From JBPCRW01 sp050996405 (lineage in GTDB: Bacteria > Acidobacteriota > Blastocatellia > Pyrinomonadales > Pyrinomonadaceae), in the NCBI GenBank assembly GCA_050996405.1, contig JBPCRW010000007.1, positions 1 to 5,635 of the forward strand: a stretch of 5,635 bases of DNA. The letters are read 5' to 3'. The notes under the pieces are model-generated. The model searched no databases. It saw only the letters and a program-made list of their open reading frames with translations, and was not told the origin of the DNA. Position numbers and translations under genes: made by a program. This document shows, in pieces, positions 1-5,500 of this stretch (positions are counted from its first letter, which is position 1; the number at the start of each line of letters is the position of its first letter).

Positions 1-74
1 GATTGAAACCTTTCCGTAAAATTTTGCGTCTATCCGACTAGACTTTATCCAAATAAATTCAAAATTATCTTTTC
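1..74 (+). promoter_or_regulatory. Upstream region of the M28 peptidase gene, weak promoter candidate
   Basis: This AT-rich leader should hold the peptidase promoter. The best sigma70-like pair I can find is TTGCGT (24-29) and TATCCA (46-51) with a 16-bp gap, which is a poor match. A 5-bp inverted repeat GTCTA/TAGAC (28-32 and 39-43, 6-nt loop) overlaps the spacer and could be a protein site, but a match this short is expected by chance. No transcription start can be assigned from sequence alone. Confidence 0.2.
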
Positions 75-80
75 TAGGAG
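75..80 (+). promoter_or_regulatory. Shine-Dalgarno of the M28 peptidase gene
   Basis: TAGGAG sits 8 nt before the ATG at 89 and fixes that codon as the start. It is the only strong Shine-Dalgarno seen before a gene in this window; ribE and mod have 27-bp repeat sequence where theirs would be. Confidence 0.8.
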
Positions 81-88
81 AATATAAA

Positions 89-1768
89 ATGTTACGACGC
101 AAGTTAGCGGTCGCATTTCTGCTTTACGCATTTCTGATTCCGACAATCGCTTTTGGGCAAATGGCTGCACCGGCAGCGAAAGTTTATACCGCGCCGGATG
201 ACGTGATTGCAAAAATCAAAGATGAAGGAATGAATCATTCGCAGGTGATGCAAACTTTGTCTTATTTATCGGATGTTATCGGCGAACGACTGACCGGCTC
301 GCCCGCTTTAAGGCGCGCCAATGAATGGACGCGCGACACGATGACGAAATGGGGTTTGCAAAACGCGCACACGGAAGCGTGGGGACCGTTCGGACGCGGC
401 TGGACGCTGAAGGATTTTAACGCCGAAATAGTTTCGCCGTACACGATTCCGCTGGTCGCTTATCCGAAGGCGTGGTCGCCTTCGACAAGAGGCGCAATCA
501 CGGCTGATGTCGTTTATCTCGACGTAAAAACCGATGCCGATTTCGATAAATATAAAGGTCAGTTGAAAGATAAAATCGTGTTAATTTCCGACATCCGTCC
601 GCTGCTCGCCGATTTTGACGGAATGGGAAAACGAAAATCCGATGACGAACTGGCGAAACTTGCCGCCGCGCCTGACCCGGCAAACACGCCGCCGCGACAA
701 CACCTGCAAATGTCCGACGAACAGCGACAGCAGCAGCAAATTGCCGCCAAACGTTTTAATTTTCTGATGCAGGAAGGCGCGGCGGTTGTGGTAGATAATA
801 GCCGTGCCGGAAGCGGCGGCACGATTTTCGTTCAGCAGGCGACAGTTTCGCAAGTGCCGTTCGCCAATACGGATGGCAGTCGTGTAAGAATCGCCCCGCA
901 GCAAAAGGAAGCCGAAGGCAGGATGCTGCCGCAATTGACGGTTGCGACCGAGCATTACAACCGTTTGATAAGAATGATTCAGCAGGGCGAAAAACTGCGA
1001 ATGACCGTCAACATTCAAGCCGAATACAACGATGCCGACCCGATGGCTTACAACACTGTGGCGGAAATTCCGGGAACCGACCCGAAATTAAAAGATGAAG
1101 TCGTGATGCTCGGCGGGCATATGGATTCGTGGCAGTCAGGCACGGGCGCAACCGACAACGGCGCGGGCGTTGCCGTTGCGATGGAAGCCACCCGCATCAT
1201 TCAATCTCTCGGCTTGAAACCGCGCCGCACGATTCGCGTCGCGCTCTGGTCGGGCGAAGAAGAAGGTCTGTTCGGCTCGCGGGCGTATGTCAAACAGCAT
1301 TTCGGCGAATTGCAAGGCGTGCAAAATCAATTTGGACCGCCCGACCCGAACGCTCCGAAACCGACTTTAGTCAAAGGCGCGGATTACGAAAAACTTTCCG
1401 CTTATTACAATCTCGACAACGGCACGGGAAAAATTCGCGGCGTTTATTTGCAGGGAAACAGCGCGGCTTCACCGATTTTTGCAGCGTGGCTTTTGCCGTT
1501 TGCCGATTTGGGCGCAAAAACTTTGACGCTTTCAAATACGGGCAGCACAGACCACGTTTCGTTTGACGCAATCGGGTTGCCCGGATTTCAATTTATTCAG
1601 GACCCAATCGAATACAGCACCCGAACGCATCACTCGAACGAAGACGTTTTCGACCATATTCAAGGCGACGATTTGAAACAAGCCGCAACGATTATGGCGG
1701 CGTTCGTCTATCAGACGGCGATGATGGACGACAGATTTCCGCGCAAGGAATATGCATTGAAAGAATAG
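89..1768 (+). CDS. Secreted M28-family zinc aminopeptidase/carboxypeptidase-like peptidase
   Basis: This 559-residue protein is predicted to be exported and to hydrolyse peptides with a two-zinc active site. Residues 1-23 form a signal peptide: a basic MLRRK start, a hydrophobic core, and probable cleavage after AFG. Residues of about 110-290 resemble a protease-associated (PA) domain inserted before the catalytic part, including KDKIVLI (161-167) and the EGAAVVVDN stretch (229-237). The M28 catalytic domain follows, with GGHMDSW (H344), ATDNGAG (D356), SGEEEGLFGS (E390 as likely general base, E391 as zinc ligand), NLDNGTG (D443) and HHSNED (H515). All expected metal ligands are present, so the enzyme should be active. 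No lipobox is visible, so it is probably periplasmic or secreted. It is transcribed alone and converges on the GNAT gene. The substrate cannot be read from sequence; family members include leucyl aminopeptidases and glutamate carboxypeptidase-like enzymes. Confidence 0.93.
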   Translation: MLRRKLAVAFLLYAFLIPTIAFGQMAAPAAKVYTAPDDVIAKIKDEGMNHSQVMQTLSYLSDVIGERLTGSPALRRANEWTRDTMTKWGLQNAHTEAWGPFGRGWTLKDFNAEIVSPYTIPLVAYPKAWSPSTRGAITADVVYLDVKTDADFDKYKGQLKDKIVLISDIRPLLADFDGMGKRKSDDELAKLAAAPDPANTPPRQHLQMSDEQRQQQQIAAKRFNFLMQEGAAVVVDNSRAGSGGTIFVQQATVSQVPFANTDGSRVRIAPQQKEAEGRMLPQLTVATEHYNRLIRMIQQGEKLRMTVNIQAEYNDADPMAYNTVAEIPGTDPKLKDEVVMLGGHMDSWQSGTGATDNGAGVAVAMEATRIIQSLGLKPRRTIRVALWSGEEEGLFGSRAYVKQHFGELQGVQNQFGPPDPNAPKPTLVKGADYEKLSAYYNLDNGTGKIRGVYLQGNSAASPIFAAWLLPFADLGAKTLTLSNTGSTDHVSFDAIGLPGFQFIQDPIEYSTRTHHSNEDVFDHIQGDDLKQAATIMAAFVYQTAMMDDRFPRKEYALKE

Positions 1769-1796
1769 CCAAAGGCACAAAAATCACAAAAGTTTT

Positions 1797-1867
1797 AGCC
1801 GCGAATTACACAAATAACACGAATTAAAATACAAAAATTATTCGCGTAATTTGTGTAATTCGCGGCT
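1797..1867. repeat. Large inverted repeat between convergent genes, possible bidirectional terminator
   Basis: The arms at 1797-1824 and 1840-1867 are 28 bp each and match at 26 positions around a 15-nt AT-rich loop. The left arm starts AGCCGCGAATTACACAAA. T-rich sequence follows the stem on both strands (GATTTTATTTTG on plus; AAAACTTTTG complemented on minus), so it could end both the peptidase and the acetyltransferase transcripts. Weaker complementarity extends outwards: GGCACAAAA before the left arm against TTTTGTGCT after the right. A further CGCGGCT lies at 1898-1904, at the 3' end of the GNAT gene. AGCCGCGAATTACAC-type sequences are familiar as dispersed intergenic repeats in many bacteria. 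It is unrelated in sequence to the 27-bp family on the right. The rest of the 1769-1901 gap holds nothing else I can name. Confidence 0.75.
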
Positions 1868-1901
1868 GATTTTATTTTGTGCTTTTTGCGACTTTTCGCG
1901 G

Positions 1902-2375
1902 CTATAAATCTTTTTCCATAAATAGAACTTCGTCGTAAGGATTGTGATAATAAGGCGGAATTTCACGAAAGCCGTAGGATTCATAAAGCCGGACGGCTTT
2001 CGACATTTTCGGCGGAAAGGTGTCGAGCCGCATTTTTTCGTAAGCCGCGCGGCACGCTTCTTCGATAATCTTTTCAACCAGCATTTTTCCTATTCCCAAA
2101 CCCTGAAATTCGTCGCGCACAAAAAGCCTTTTCATCTCGCAAATTTTATCTTCCAGTTTTCTGAGCGCGGCACAGCCCGCGAGTTTTCCGTCTGAAAAAG
2201 CGAGAAGCAAACGTCCGTCAGGCGCGGCGTATTTGCCGGGCAGATTCGCAACTTCTCCATCGAAATTTTGAAAGCAGAGATTTAAGTCAATCCACGTTTC
2301 ATATTCGCGGAAAAGCATTCGCGCCTGCTCGATTTGTTCAGATGTTTCGGCTGGCAGAATTTCAATCATATGCAT
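1902..2375 (-). CDS. GNAT family N-acetyltransferase
   Basis: This 157-residue single-domain protein is predicted to move an acetyl group from acetyl-CoA to an amine on an unknown acceptor. The acetyl-CoA pyrophosphate-binding motif A is clear: RLFVRDEFQGLGIGKMLVE (residues 83-101), with Q91-G92-x-G94-x-G96 followed by the expected helix. The C-terminal motif B region reads AVRLYESYGFREIPPYYHNP (127-146), ending in the FME strand typical of small cytoplasmic GNATs. Length is normal for the family, and there is no signal peptide or membrane segment. The ATG at 2375 is used here; a second ATG two codons later (2369) is equally possible, and no strong Shine-Dalgarno decides between them. The gene is on the same strand as ribE, 126 bp downstream of it, and probably has its own promoter. 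Substrates range from small molecules to protein N-termini in this family, so no specific function is claimed. Confidence 0.9.
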   Translation of the reverse strand: MHMIEILPAETSEQIEQARMLFREYETWIDLNLCFQNFDGEVANLPGKYAAPDGRLLLAFSDGKLAGCAALRKLEDKICEMKRLFVRDEFQGLGIGKMLVEKIIEEACRAAYEKMRLDTFPPKMSKAVRLYESYGFREIPPYYHNPYDEVLFMEKDL

Positions 2376-2382
2376 TTTATCT

Positions 2383-2456
2383 TAAGCGAAATTGATATTA
2401 AGACAATAGCCAATTTCGAGCGTCTCAAGCAGACCAATAATCAAAAATTTCGCTTA
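2383..2456 (-). promoter_or_regulatory. Inverted-repeat cluster upstream of the GNAT gene, possible operator
   Basis: TAAGCGAAATT (2383-2393) recurs as its exact reverse complement AATTTCGCTTA at 2446-2456. An overlapping perfect 8-bp inverted pair, CGAAATTG (2387-2394) and CAATTTCG (2411-2418), lies between them. There are thus three CGAAATT cores within 75 bp directly in front of the GNAT start, which is compatible with a regulator-binding region. I could not place a convincing -35/-10 pair on the minus strand. The functional reading is inference; the repeats themselves are directly visible. Confidence 0.3.
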
Positions 2457-2461
2457 TCTAT

Positions 2462-2481
2462 AAAACCGGATTCGCAACCCG
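2462..2481 (-). terminator. Possible intrinsic terminator downstream of ribE
   Basis: Read on the minus strand, CGGGTT-GCG-AATCCG forms a 6-bp stem with one G-U pair and a 3-nt loop (2481-2467). GTTTTATAG follows, giving a short U-run. It lies about 20 bp past the ribE stop codon. The stem is short, so this is a weak call. Confidence 0.35.
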
Positions 2482-2501
2482 TCAAAAACCATTTTGCTTA
2501 C

Positions 2502-3155
2502 TTATCTAACAAAACCCGTTTTGCGTAATTTTTCCATCGTCACGCCTTCCGTTTTTTGCTCGGTTCTGCCGTAAAGCAAAATTCGCTCGACATATTTCGC
2601 AATCACGTCGGCTTCGAGGTTAACCGCGTCGCCCGTTTTCAAACTCGATAAATTCGTCAGTTCCCAGGTTTTCGGAATGACGGCGATTTCAAAAAAATCA
2701 TCCGTCAAATTCGCAATCGTCAAACTGATTCCTTCGACCGAAATTGAACCTTTATAAACCAGATACTGCCCGATTTCTCGCGGAAACGAAACGCGAATTG
2801 TCCAGAATTCACCGCTTTGTTTCGCGCTTAAAAAAGTTCCGCATCCGTCAACGTGACCTTGCACGATGTGACCGCCGAGCCGCGTCGAAACCATCGCCGC
2901 GCGTTCGAGATTAACGACTGAACCGATTTTCAAATTTCTCAATGTCGAACGATTCAAAGTTTCCTGCGAAACATCCGCCGAAAACGAATTTGCCGCAACG
3001 TCCAAAGCCGTCAGACAAACGCCGTTGACCGCAATCGAATCGCCTTCCGCCGTATTTTCCGTCACAACGCGCGCGGAAATTTTTATCCGCGCTCCGCCGC
3101 CGCGCGTTTCGAGCGATGATATTTTTCCTAATTCTTCGATGATGCCTGTGAACAT
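2502..3155 (-). CDS. ribE: Riboflavin synthase, alpha chain
   Basis: This 217-residue cytoplasmic enzyme catalyses the last step of riboflavin synthesis, dismutating two 6,7-dimethyl-8-ribityllumazine molecules into riboflavin and the pyrimidine precursor. It has the two tandem lumazine-binding barrels: residues 1-95 with MFTGIIEELG and GDSIAVNGVCLT (C47), and 96-190 with GGHIVQGHVDG (H97, H101), KGSISVEGISLT (S144) and NLEADVIAKYVER (D183). The conserved MFTGI N-terminus fixes the start at the ATG at 3155. The frame stays open upstream to 3209, but those 18 codons are translated 27-bp repeat and no riboflavin synthase needs them. There is no Shine-Dalgarno; a repeat copy ends 7 bp before the ATG. 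No other rib gene and no recognisable FMN riboswitch lie nearby. The symbol follows the E. coli ribE naming (ribC in some schemes). The C-terminal tail of about 25 residues is poorly conserved, as is usual. Confidence 0.95.
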   Translation of the reverse strand: MFTGIIEELGKISSLETRGGGARIKISARVVTENTAEGDSIAVNGVCLTALDVAANSFSADVSQETLNRSTLRNLKIGSVVNLERAAMVSTRLGGHIVQGHVDGCGTFLSAKQSGEFWTIRVSFPREIGQYLVYKGSISVEGISLTIANLTDDFFEIAVIPKTWELTNLSSLKTGDAVNLEADVIAKYVERILLYGRTEQKTEGVTMEKLRKTGFVR

Positions 3156-3162
3156 TTTATAA

Positions 3163-3281
3163 ATCAGAAACGCGCACGAAGTAAGCGTGCCGCGAATCAA
3201 AGAAAGCACGTTTTATAACGCGCATTAAGTAAGCGTGCCGCGAATCAAAGAAAGCACGCTTACTTCGTGCGCGTTTCTGAT
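3163..3281. repeat. 27-bp inverted repeat pair filling the mod-ribE gap
   Basis: The outer arms at 3163-3189 and 3255-3281 are perfect 27-bp reverse complements beginning ATCAGAAACGCGCACGA. Inside, a 32-bp segment is duplicated exactly with a 48-bp period (3179-3210 and 3227-3258). As a result a third, degenerate forward copy (about 3217-3237) can pair with the right arm instead: 12 bp perfect (3227-3238 with 3254-3265), then 2 mismatches, then 7 bp (3218-3224 with 3268-3274). Two alternative hairpins are therefore possible in the RNA. The right end is 2 bp from the mod stop codon and the left end is 7 bp upstream of the ribE ATG, so the element is both the tail of mod mRNA and the leader of ribE. 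It could act in termination, mRNA stability or control of ribE translation; which of these is unknown. Confidence 0.9.
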
Positions 3282-3283
3282 GT

Positions 3284-5494
3284 TTAGAATGCTTTGAACT
3301 TTTCGCCTAAGCTGTTTGCCAGATTCCATTTTTTGGTTGTGTCCAAAGCGCGTTCTAAACAGATAAATTTCAAATCTTTGCGCGTTTTGAAATACTCGAC
3401 GGTTTCCGGTTCGATTGTGTCGTCGAGACAGATTAACGCTTCTTTTTCGCCGTCGGACGCGCGCAGAATTTTATTATCAGAAACGCGCACGGCAGTAAGC
3501 GTGTCTTCTTCGTTATTATCAGAAACGCGCACGGCGGTAAGCGTGTTTTCTCCGCCCGATGTATTGTTCACGCTTACTTCGTCCGTCGCACTGTTCACGC
3601 TTACTTCGCGCGCGTTTCTGATTTTGTAATTCAGCTTAAAACCTTCTTTTAACAAAATCTCGGTTAAGAGTTTATCGCGGTCAAAATCAATAAGCATCCG
3701 CGCTTCTTTTTCGGCGATATAATCTTTCAGCGATTGGACGTTTTCGGCTTCGCTCGCATCGGGGTCTGGATTCCATTCGGCGCGCGGGAAATATGATTTT
3801 TCGAGTCGGAAAACTTTGAAGCCCAAATTCGCGGCAGATGCCTCATCAGAAACGCGCACGGAGTAAGCGTGTTCTTCGCCGTTCGACACATTCGTTTCAT
3901 CGTTCGACACATTCGTTTCGCCGTTCGACACATTCGTTTCATCGTTTGGCACGCTTACTCCGTGCGCGTTTCTGATTTGGTTAAACAGATTCGGATGGTT
4001 GGCTTCACGTTCGGCAATCAGTTTTTCGACGACGCGCCGGTTGCGTTCAATCGTGATGTCGCTGATGCGTTTGTAGCCCGCTTTGTAGGCTTCCGATTTT
4101 TCGTCGGTCAATTCCGGCAACTGCACAAGAATAAACTTGCGATTGCCGCCGTCGGCTTCATTCAATTCCATTACGGCTTGACCTGTTGTGCCTGAACCAG
4201 CGAAGAAATCTAAAATTATTCCGCCTTCTGCATTTGCAGTTTTAATGCACGTTTTAATTAAACCTGTTGGCTTAGGATTCTCAAAAATACCTTTTCCAAA
4301 TACTTGCGCTATTTGTTCATTTGCTTGATGAGAACTGCCGACTTTATCGAATGACCAAATTGAGCCAACAGTTTTCCCCTGTTTCACTTCCGAAAGAAAT
4401 GTTTTTACGCTTGGCGTAGTTCCAGCTTTGCCAAAATGAATTCGATTATCTTCATATAATTCTTGTATTTTAGTTTCCGAATATCTTGGATAACGTCCTT
4501 GCGGTGCTGTCCATTCAACGCCATTTGAAAACTTAGCAACATAATTTCGGCTTCCACTTTTAGCGTGTAACGGTGTTGCTTTCCAAACGCCTCTTTTGTC
4601 CTTATCTGGATTTGAATAAGCCGCGTCCATTTCTGCCGTTCTATCAAGCAAACCAATCTCGAAACTATCTAATTCTTTCGCATACATCAAAACGCTTTCG
4701 TGTTGTCTTGAAATATATTTAGCATCGTTTGAAGTAGTGTATTTGCTATGCCAAATTATATTGCTAACAAAATTATCCGCGCCGAAAACTTCGTTGCACA
4801 ATCTTCTCAAATTGTGAACTTCGTTATCGTCAATCGAAATAAAAATCACGCCGTCTTTTCTCAATAACTGCCGCGCCACCAGCAAGCGGGAAAACATCAT
4901 ATTCATCCAATTGCTGTGATAACGCCCGTCGGTGTCGGCGTTCGTGTCAACTTTCACGCCGTATTCATTCACGACGTTCGTCTGTTTCCAATACGGCAGG
5001 CGGTCTTCGCTGTAATTGTCCGAATAAACAAAATCCTTGCCCGTGTTATACGGCGGGTCGATGTAGATACATTTTATCTGTTCGCGGTAGCCGCACAGCA
5101 GCAGTTTGAGAACTTTGAGATTTTCGCCCTCGATAATCAGATTTTCACTCGTATTTTCAGAAACACGCTCATCAGAAACGCGCGCGCAGTAAGCGTGTTC
5201 TTCACCTTTTAGCACGCTTACTCCGTGCGCGTTTCTGATTGGGTGAACGCTGCGCGCCGCGTCGTAATTGAGCGTCGCGGTCGTCGGCGTAAAAGCCTTG
5301 CGCTTAGCGTCGGATTTACCGAACCAGCGAAACTCATAACGCTCGGTTTCATTGACGCTTCGCGGGTCAACTAATTTCTTTAACTCGGTTTCGTTCAAAT
5401 TGCCTTCGTCGGTGAACAGGTCTGGAAAAAGCTCTTTGAGCGCGGCTAATCTTTCCGCGTTCAAATCCGGCGTGTTCGGCATTAAATTAATCAT
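3284..5494 (-). CDS. mod: Type III-style DNA N6-adenine methyltransferase (Mod) with three in-frame repeat insertions
   Basis: Predicted to methylate adenine in a short asymmetric DNA site using S-adenosylmethionine; family members partner with a Res helicase-nuclease. Numbered from ATG 5494 the protein has 736 residues. It has the typical N-terminal LKELFPDLFTDEG and EFRWFGKSDAKRKAF stretch, then NLIIEGENLKVLKLL, motif IV YIDPPYNTGKDFVY (DPPY 146-149), a target-recognition region (about 230-425), and motif I DFFAGSGTTGQAV (from 429). This DPPY-before-FxGxG order marks the beta class. Residues 86-108, 507-550 and 625-673 are translated 27-bp repeat elements. Without them about 620 residues remain, close to the roughly 640 of EcoP15I Mod. 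All catalytic motifs look intact. No Shine-Dalgarno is visible: ATG 5482 and a GTG at 5515 inside a repeat are alternative starts. No res gene is in the window; ribE follows instead. The middle of the gene is AT-rich. Confidence 0.93.
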   Translation of the reverse strand: MINLMPNTPDLNAERLAALKELFPDLFTDEGNLNETELKKLVDPRSVNETERYEFRWFGKSDAKRKAFTPTTATLNYDAARSVHPIRNAHGVSVLKGEEHAYCARVSDERVSENTSENLIIEGENLKVLKLLLCGYREQIKCIYIDPPYNTGKDFVYSDNYSEDRLPYWKQTNVVNEYGVKVDTNADTDGRYHSNWMNMMFSRLLVARQLLRKDGVIFISIDDNEVHNLRRLCNEVFGADNFVSNIIWHSKYTTSNDAKYISRQHESVLMYAKELDSFEIGLLDRTAEMDAAYSNPDKDKRGVWKATPLHAKSGSRNYVAKFSNGVEWTAPQGRYPRYSETKIQELYEDNRIHFGKAGTTPSVKTFLSEVKQGKTVGSIWSFDKVGSSHQANEQIAQVFGKGIFENPKPTGLIKTCIKTANAEGGIILDFFAGSGTTGQAVMELNEADGGNRKFILVQLPELTDEKSEAYKAGYKRISDITIERNRRVVEKLIAEREANHPNLFNQIRNAHGVSVPNDETNVSNGETNVSNDETNVSNGEEHAYSVRVSDEASAANLGFKVFRLEKSYFPRAEWNPDPDASEAENVQSLKDYIAEKEARMLIDFDRDKLLTEILLKEGFKLNYKIRNAREVSVNSATDEVSVNNTSGGENTLTAVRVSDNNEEDTLTAVRVSDNKILRASDGEKEALICLDDTIEPETVEYFKTRKDLKFICLERALDTTKKWNLANSLGEKFKAF
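3476..3622. repeat. Third in-frame repeat insertion in mod (147 bp, 49 codons)
   Basis: The insertion is bounded by a reverse copy (3596-3622) and forward copies at 3518-3545 and 3476-3503. It is translated as residues 625-673 of Mod, from IRNAREVSV to AVRVSD. Two separate duplications are visible. A 42-bp unit (3476-3517 and 3518-3559) gives DTLTAVRVSDN twice with a 14-residue period. A 17-bp segment (3565-3581 and 3592-3608) gives EVSVN twice with a 9-residue period. The two forward copies are 28 bp rather than 27, so they enter in a different frame (TLTAV instead of HAY) yet leave in the same RVSD frame. The insertion splits the C-terminal domain between KLNYK and NKILRASDGEKEALICLDD, probably at a surface loop. 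Confidence 0.9.
3845..3976. repeat. Second in-frame repeat insertion in mod (132 bp, 44 codons)
   Basis: The arms at 3845-3871 and 3950-3976 are perfect 27-bp reverse complements (variant base G/C in the middle). They are translated as residues 507-550 of Mod, IRNAHGVSV to HAYSVRVSD. The 78-bp spacer is mostly a 21-bp tandem repeat. The insertion lies just after the methyltransferase fold, between ANHPNLFNQ and EASAANLGFKVFRLEKS, where other Mod proteins would continue directly into the C-terminal domain (an expectation from family knowledge; no alignment was run). Confidence 0.92.
3880..3942. repeat. 21-bp in-frame minisatellite, three copies
   Basis: Three back-to-back 21-bp units occupy 3880-3900, 3901-3921 and 3922-3942. 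The units share CGTTCGACACATTCGTTTC and end alternately AT, GC, AT. On the coding strand they give the heptapeptides NGETNVS and NDETNVS in alternation, and a fourth degenerate unit follows towards 3950 (the CGTTTGG start). Copy-number change would alter Mod in steps of seven residues without shifting the frame. Confidence 0.92.
4201..4860 (-). other. AT-rich target-recognition region inside mod
   Basis: Hand counts of 60-base lines give 33-42% GC here (21/60 at 4261, 24/60 at 4381, 25/60 at 4561, 20/60 at 4681). The flanks of the same gene give 45-52% (27/60 at 4081, 28/60 at 4861, 31/60 at 5281). The stretch corresponds to residues of about 212-431, between the DPPY half and the FAGSG motif, where type III Mod proteins carry their DNA-specificity domain. 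No 27-bp repeats lie in it. The composition change suggests acquisition of this domain by recombination; that is inference. Confidence 0.6.
5171..5239. repeat. First in-frame repeat insertion in mod (69 bp, 23 codons)
   Basis: This is the simplest element of the family: a forward arm (5171-5197), a 15-bp spacer and a reverse arm (5213-5239), with the arms matching at 25 of 27 positions. It is translated as residues 86-108 of Mod, IRNAHGVSV-LKGEE-HAYCARVSD. It interrupts Mod between the N-terminal segment ending AARSVHP and TSENLIIEGENLKVLKLL. A further partial copy of the arm, TCAGAAACACGCTC (5157-5170), abuts it and accounts for the ERVSEN that follows. The compact form suggests it is the ancestral unit. 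Confidence 0.9.
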
Positions 5495-5500
5495 ATTCAA

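Noticed and set aside
1..10. GATTGAAACC at the left edge, resembling the 3' end of many CRISPR repeats
   Set aside because: Only about ten bases are visible and no second repeat follows in the next 80 bp. The sequence left of the window would be needed to judge.
581..1566. Open frames of up to 145 codons overlapping the peptidase gene (581-1018 minus, 1129-1566 plus)
   Set aside because: They lie inside a well-supported M28 gene, show no family features, and are expected shadows of its codon usage.
3156..3209. N-terminal extension of riboflavin synthase (18 codons from 3209)
   Set aside because: It is translated 27-bp repeat, while the universal MFTGI start lies at 3155.
3156..3283. FMN riboswitch in front of ribE
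   Set aside because: The whole leader is accounted for by the 27-bp repeats, and I see no conserved FMN aptamer segments.
3294..4195. Plus-strand open frames at 3294-3629 and 3869-4195
   Set aside because: They are antisense to mod and owe part of their length to the repeats, which lack stops in several frames.
3845..5239. Target-site duplications flanking the three insertions
   Set aside because: Bases on either side (for example CCTC and TTGG around 3845-3976) do not match, so no transposition signature can be claimed.
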